From the NCBI GenBank assembly GCA_045628845.1, contig JAZQQE010000041.1, positions 1-9,086 on the forward strand: a stretch of 9,086 nt of DNA. The letters run 5' to 3'. Shown here piece by piece: positions 6,974-9,086 of the stretch. The position numbers and the translations under genes are program-made. The stretch is from RGIG7949 sp045628845. GTDB taxonomy: Bacteria > Bacillota > Clostridia > Oscillospirales > Oscillospiraceae. Position 1 is the stretch's first letter, and every line of letters begins with the position of its first letter. Under the pieces are notes generated by a model that had not been told where the DNA came from, searched no databases, and saw only the letters and a program-made list of their open reading frames with translations.

Positions 6974-7962
6974 AAATAAGGCGAACGGCGGCCCTGCTTG
7001 CCGCGATGCTGCTGATACTGCCCGTTTCGGCAAATGCTGCCGGCGAGCACCTCATACCGGTAGGCAGGACGGTCGGGATAAGGCTCGAAACGGATGGCGT
7101 GCTCGTCTCGGGCTTCCGGAGCATACAGACGGGAGAGGGCGAGGTGAGTCCCGCGTCGGATGCGGGCATAAAAGTCGGGGACGTCATCACGTGCGTCGGC
7201 GACCGGCGGATATACTCGGCGGAGGACCTGATGAGCGCCCTCGACGGGACTGACGGAAGCATTGACCTTACCGTGAACAGAAAAGGAAATGCCGTTAATC
7301 TTACGGTCACGCCCGCCTGCGGCGCAGGCGGAGAGCTCGGCCTCGGCATCCTCGTGCGCGATAAGATATCGGGCATAGGGACTGTGACGTACTACGATGC
7401 CGACACGGGGACGTACGGAGCACTCGGGCACAGTGTGAACGACCCGGAGAGCGGGAATATCATTCCCATCCGAGGAGGGAGCATAAGTCCTGCCGAGGTC
7501 TCGTCCGTAAAGACCGGTACGTCGGGCGCTCCGGGCGAGCTTATAGGAAGCTTCAGCGCCGCCGCGAACGCGGGAGACGTGACGCTCAATACCGAGCAGG
7601 GAGTATTCGGTCATGCGTGCGGAGATTGTGAGATATTCTGCGGTGAAGCGCTTCCCGCGGCCTCGCCCGAGGAGATAAAGACCGGAAAAGCCGAGATAAT
7701 CGCGACAGTCGAAGGCAATGACGCGCGGCACTACGACGTGAGCATAACGCGCGTATACGGCCACGGAGCGGGACGCGACATGCTCATTGAGGTCACGGAC
7801 GGGGAGCTAAGCGACCTCACGGGCGGAATCGTGCAGGGGATGAGCGGCTGTCCGATAATCCAGAACGGAAAGCTCGTCGGCGCCGTGACGCACGTTCTTG
7901 TGAACGACCCGACTAAGGGCTACGCGATAAGTATCGGCAGGATGCTTGACGCCGCCGCATAA
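6970..7962 (+). CDS. spoIVB: SpoIVB peptidase (S55 family, sporulation signalling)
   Basis: This encodes a 330-residue SpoIVB serine protease. In Bacillus subtilis it is secreted from the forespore into the intermembrane space, where it cleaves SpoIVFA and so releases SpoIVFB to process pro-sigma-K. A signal-peptide or anchor segment is at 1-24 (RRTAALLAAMLLILPVSANA). The family block IPVGRTVGIRLETDGVLVSG follows at 29-48, a PDZ domain at about 55-115, and the S55 protease domain from about 120. The catalytic triad is H154 (GALGHS), D277 (VTDGEL) and S292 (GIVQGMSG); the D-to-S distance of 15 equals that of Bacillus D363/S378. The block PIIQNGKLVGAVTHVLVNDP (295-314) is highly typical. Bacillus SpoIVB has 426 residues, so the N-terminal part is about 90-100 residues shorter here. 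The residue after GMSG is Cys where Ser is usual. The start ATG has GGTGAT (6958-6963) 6 nt upstream. No recN or spo0A is adjacent, unlike the usual order. Confidence 0.95.
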   Translation: MKIRRTAALLAAMLLILPVSANAAGEHLIPVGRTVGIRLETDGVLVSGFRSIQTGEGEVSPASDAGIKVGDVITCVGDRRIYSAEDLMSALDGTDGSIDLTVNRKGNAVNLTVTPACGAGGELGLGILVRDKISGIGTVTYYDADTGTYGALGHSVNDPESGNIIPIRGGSISPAEVSSVKTGTSGAPGELIGSFSAAANAGDVTLNTEQGVFGHACGDCEIFCGEALPAASPEEIKTGKAEIIATVEGNDARHYDVSITRVYGHGAGRDMLIEVTDGELSDLTGGIVQGMSGCPIIQNGKLVGAVTHVLVNDPTKGYAISIGRMLDAAA

Positions 7963-7970
7963 TATACTAA

Positions 7971-7998
7971 AAGGCAGGAACCGAATGGTTCCTGCCTT
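7971..7998. terminator. Hairpin terminator between spoIVB and the macro-domain gene
   Basis: A perfect 12-bp stem, AAGGCAGGAACC (7971-7982) with GGTTCCTGCCTT (7987-7998), encloses the loop GAAT. On the minus strand the stem continues into TTAG, giving a short T run; on the plus strand it is followed by the T-rich GCTCTTAT. It lies between convergent stop codons (7962 and 8003), so it probably serves both genes. The T tracts are short, so efficiency may be moderate. Confidence 0.85.
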
Positions 7999-8002
7999 GC
8001 TC

Positions 8003-9067
8003 TTATACTCCGCCGAGAAGCGTCTGATCGAAGGCGAAAAGCGCCTCGTTTATCCGGAAGATATCATATGTGCCGTTTTCGATAAAGAACTGGATTATCA
8101 CGTCGGACTTGCTGCTCGTGCTCAGCGCGTAGCCCGCTTTCATAAGAAGCTCGCGGACCTCGTCCGGCGGAAGCTCCAACGCTATCGCAAAGGCGAGCGC
8201 CGTGCTTTTGCTCGGCTTGTAGTCAGGGTTTGCGCGTATTTTCGAAAAAAGCTTTCTGTCGATGTTTGCTTTTCGGTAGCACTGCGCGTCCGTCATGCCG
8301 CGCTCGTCGATCTTGCGGAGAAGCATCTGCGAAAAGCTCTCGTCGAGCATCTTGATGCGCTCTTCGAGGGACATTCCGAAGCCGTCGCTGTCAGCGCAGA
8401 TGGAACATTCGGCTTCCTCCGGGGACAGCTTCGCCCGCTTGGCCTTCGGAGCGGCTTTAAGCGGCTCGCGGACAGACGGCATGGACGCATTCGCCGCATA
8501 CATCTTCCTGCGGAGCTCTTCTTTGGCGTCGGTATGCGTACGGACGTATCTGTCGTCGATATAGGAGCGAAGCTCCGGGAAAAGCTTTCTGCCGAACTCG
8601 GAGGCCTCGGCGTTGTAGACGACGAGGTAAACGAGGATATCGGCGTCAAGCAGAAAACTCCCTATCTCATCGATCGCGATATGCAGCGCTTCATCCTTCG
8701 GATATCCGAAAGCTCCCGCTGAAATAAGAGGGAAGGCGACGCTCTCGCATCCGTTTCCGACTGCAAGGCCGAGCGAGGTGCGGTAACAGCTCCGGAGAAA
8801 TTCCTCCTCGCCGTATCCGCCGCCGTGCCACACGGGGCCGACGGTATGGATGACGAATCTGCAAGAGAGTGAGTAACCGCCCGTTATCTTTGCCTGACCC
8901 GTCTCACATCCGCCGAGAGTGCGGCACTCCTCGAGCAGCCCGGGGCCTGCCGCGGCGTGAATGGCGCCGTCAACGCCGCCGCCTCCGAGCAGGGAGTTTT
9001 TCGCGGCGTTCACTATGGCGTCGCATTTGATCTTCGTTATATCCTGACGGATGATCTCAAGCGGCAT
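8003..9067 (-). CDS. Macro-domain protein with C-terminal helix-turn-helix-like module
   Basis: This encodes a 354-residue, two-module cytoplasmic protein. Residues 1-168 are a macro domain of the YmdB/MacroD type, which binds ADP-ribose and often removes it from proteins or hydrolyses O-acetyl-ADP-ribose. Visible blocks are QDITKIKCDAIVNAA (8-22), the loop GGGGVDGAIH (28-37), HTVGPVW (74-80) and SAGAFGYP (116-123). Asp33 aligns with the catalytic Asp35 of YmdB, but the position of its Asn25 is Lys23 here. A charged linker (about 172-240) contains a Cys-x2-Cys at 221-224. Residues about 243-354 form an all-helical module with XRE-like character (YRKANIDRKLFSKIR at 264-278, then LLMKAGYALS at 307-316), ending FRINEALFAFDQTLLG. 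From memory this C-terminal block recurs in other Clostridia proteins; I cannot name it. The start ATG has AAGGAGG 7 nt upstream. Function is inferred as ADP-ribose sensing or hydrolysis. Confidence 0.88.
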   Translation of the reverse strand: MPLEIIRQDITKIKCDAIVNAAKNSLLGGGGVDGAIHAAAGPGLLEECRTLGGCETGQAKITGGYSLSCRFVIHTVGPVWHGGGYGEEEFLRSCYRTSLGLAVGNGCESVAFPLISAGAFGYPKDEALHIAIDEIGSFLLDADILVYLVVYNAEASEFGRKLFPELRSYIDDRYVRTHTDAKEELRRKMYAANASMPSVREPLKAAPKAKRAKLSPEEAECSICADSDGFGMSLEERIKMLDESFSQMLLRKIDERGMTDAQCYRKANIDRKLFSKIRANPDYKPSKSTALAFAIALELPPDEVRELLMKAGYALSTSSKSDVIIQFFIENGTYDIFRINEALFAFDQTLLGGV

Positions 9068-9074
9068 TCCGGCA

Positions 9075-9081
9075 CCTCCTT
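9075..9081 (-). promoter_or_regulatory. Ribosome binding site of the macro-domain gene
   Basis: Read on the minus strand this is AAGGAGG, 7 nt before the ATG at 9067-9065. The promoter would lie beyond the window edge, which is only 19 nt upstream of the start. Confidence 0.85.
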
Positions 9082-9086
9082 ATTGT

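Noticed and set aside
6889..7764. A 291-codon minus-strand frame opposite spoIVB
   Set aside because: It is phase-aligned antisense of a well-supported spoIVB and contains no motif.
7946..8722. A 258-codon plus-strand frame opposite the macro-domain gene
   Set aside because: It runs through the terminator hairpin and is phase-aligned antisense of the macro-domain gene; no family resemblance.
1..9086. Mobile elements, CRISPR arrays, tRNA, rRNA or riboswitch
   Set aside because: I looked for direct repeats, transposase motifs, cloverleaf-like segments and long leader structures and saw none; the only notable hairpins are the two terminators and the short palindrome at 6851-6866.

Overview
The window reads as a chromosomal segment of a spore-forming member of the Clostridia (Bacillota), probably a fairly GC-rich, Oscillospirales-like lineage. 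Reasons: the phoH-ybeY-era-recO-mutS2 order on one strand, strong AGGAGG-type ribosome binding sites, TTG starts, an HPr with both His15 and Ser46, and the sporulation protease SpoIVB. The lineage is inferred from gene content and not from a marker search.

Layout. (1) Positions 1-5010, plus strand: a tightly packed housekeeping operon. It holds the 3' end of phoH, ybeY (rRNA maturation endonuclease), era (GTPase for 30S assembly), recO (recombination mediator) and mutS2 (MutS-like ATPase with a C-terminal Smr domain). Neighbouring genes are 1-9 nt apart or overlap, so they are probably co-transcribed and partly translationally coupled. (2) Positions 5011-5424: a T-rich gap with a candidate sigma-A promoter, a small HPr-family gene with a TTG start, and a near-perfect hairpin terminator. 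(3) Positions 5423-6973: a minus-strand M14 metallopeptidase with peptidoglycan-binding and LysM domains, then a divergent intergenic region with possible sporulation promoters and a 15-codon leader ORF. (4) Positions 6970-7962: spoIVB on the plus strand, ended by a second strong hairpin. (5) Positions 8003-9067: a minus-strand macro-domain protein with a long linker and a C-terminal helix-turn-helix-like module.

The first block joins ribosome assembly and RNA quality control with DNA repair. The M14 peptidase and SpoIVB are divergently transcribed and both fit sporulation: SpoIVB triggers sigma-K activation, and the peptidase resembles gamma-D-glutamyl-diaminopimelate endopeptidases. The least understood part is the macro-domain fusion. 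The asparagine that aligns with a catalytic residue of YmdB/MacroD enzymes is lysine there, and the C-terminal module suggests regulation rather than simple ADP-ribose metabolism. The other notable point is the leader ORF ending in an ATGA overlap with spoIVB next to a T6 tract. I found no tRNA, rRNA, insertion sequence or CRISPR array.
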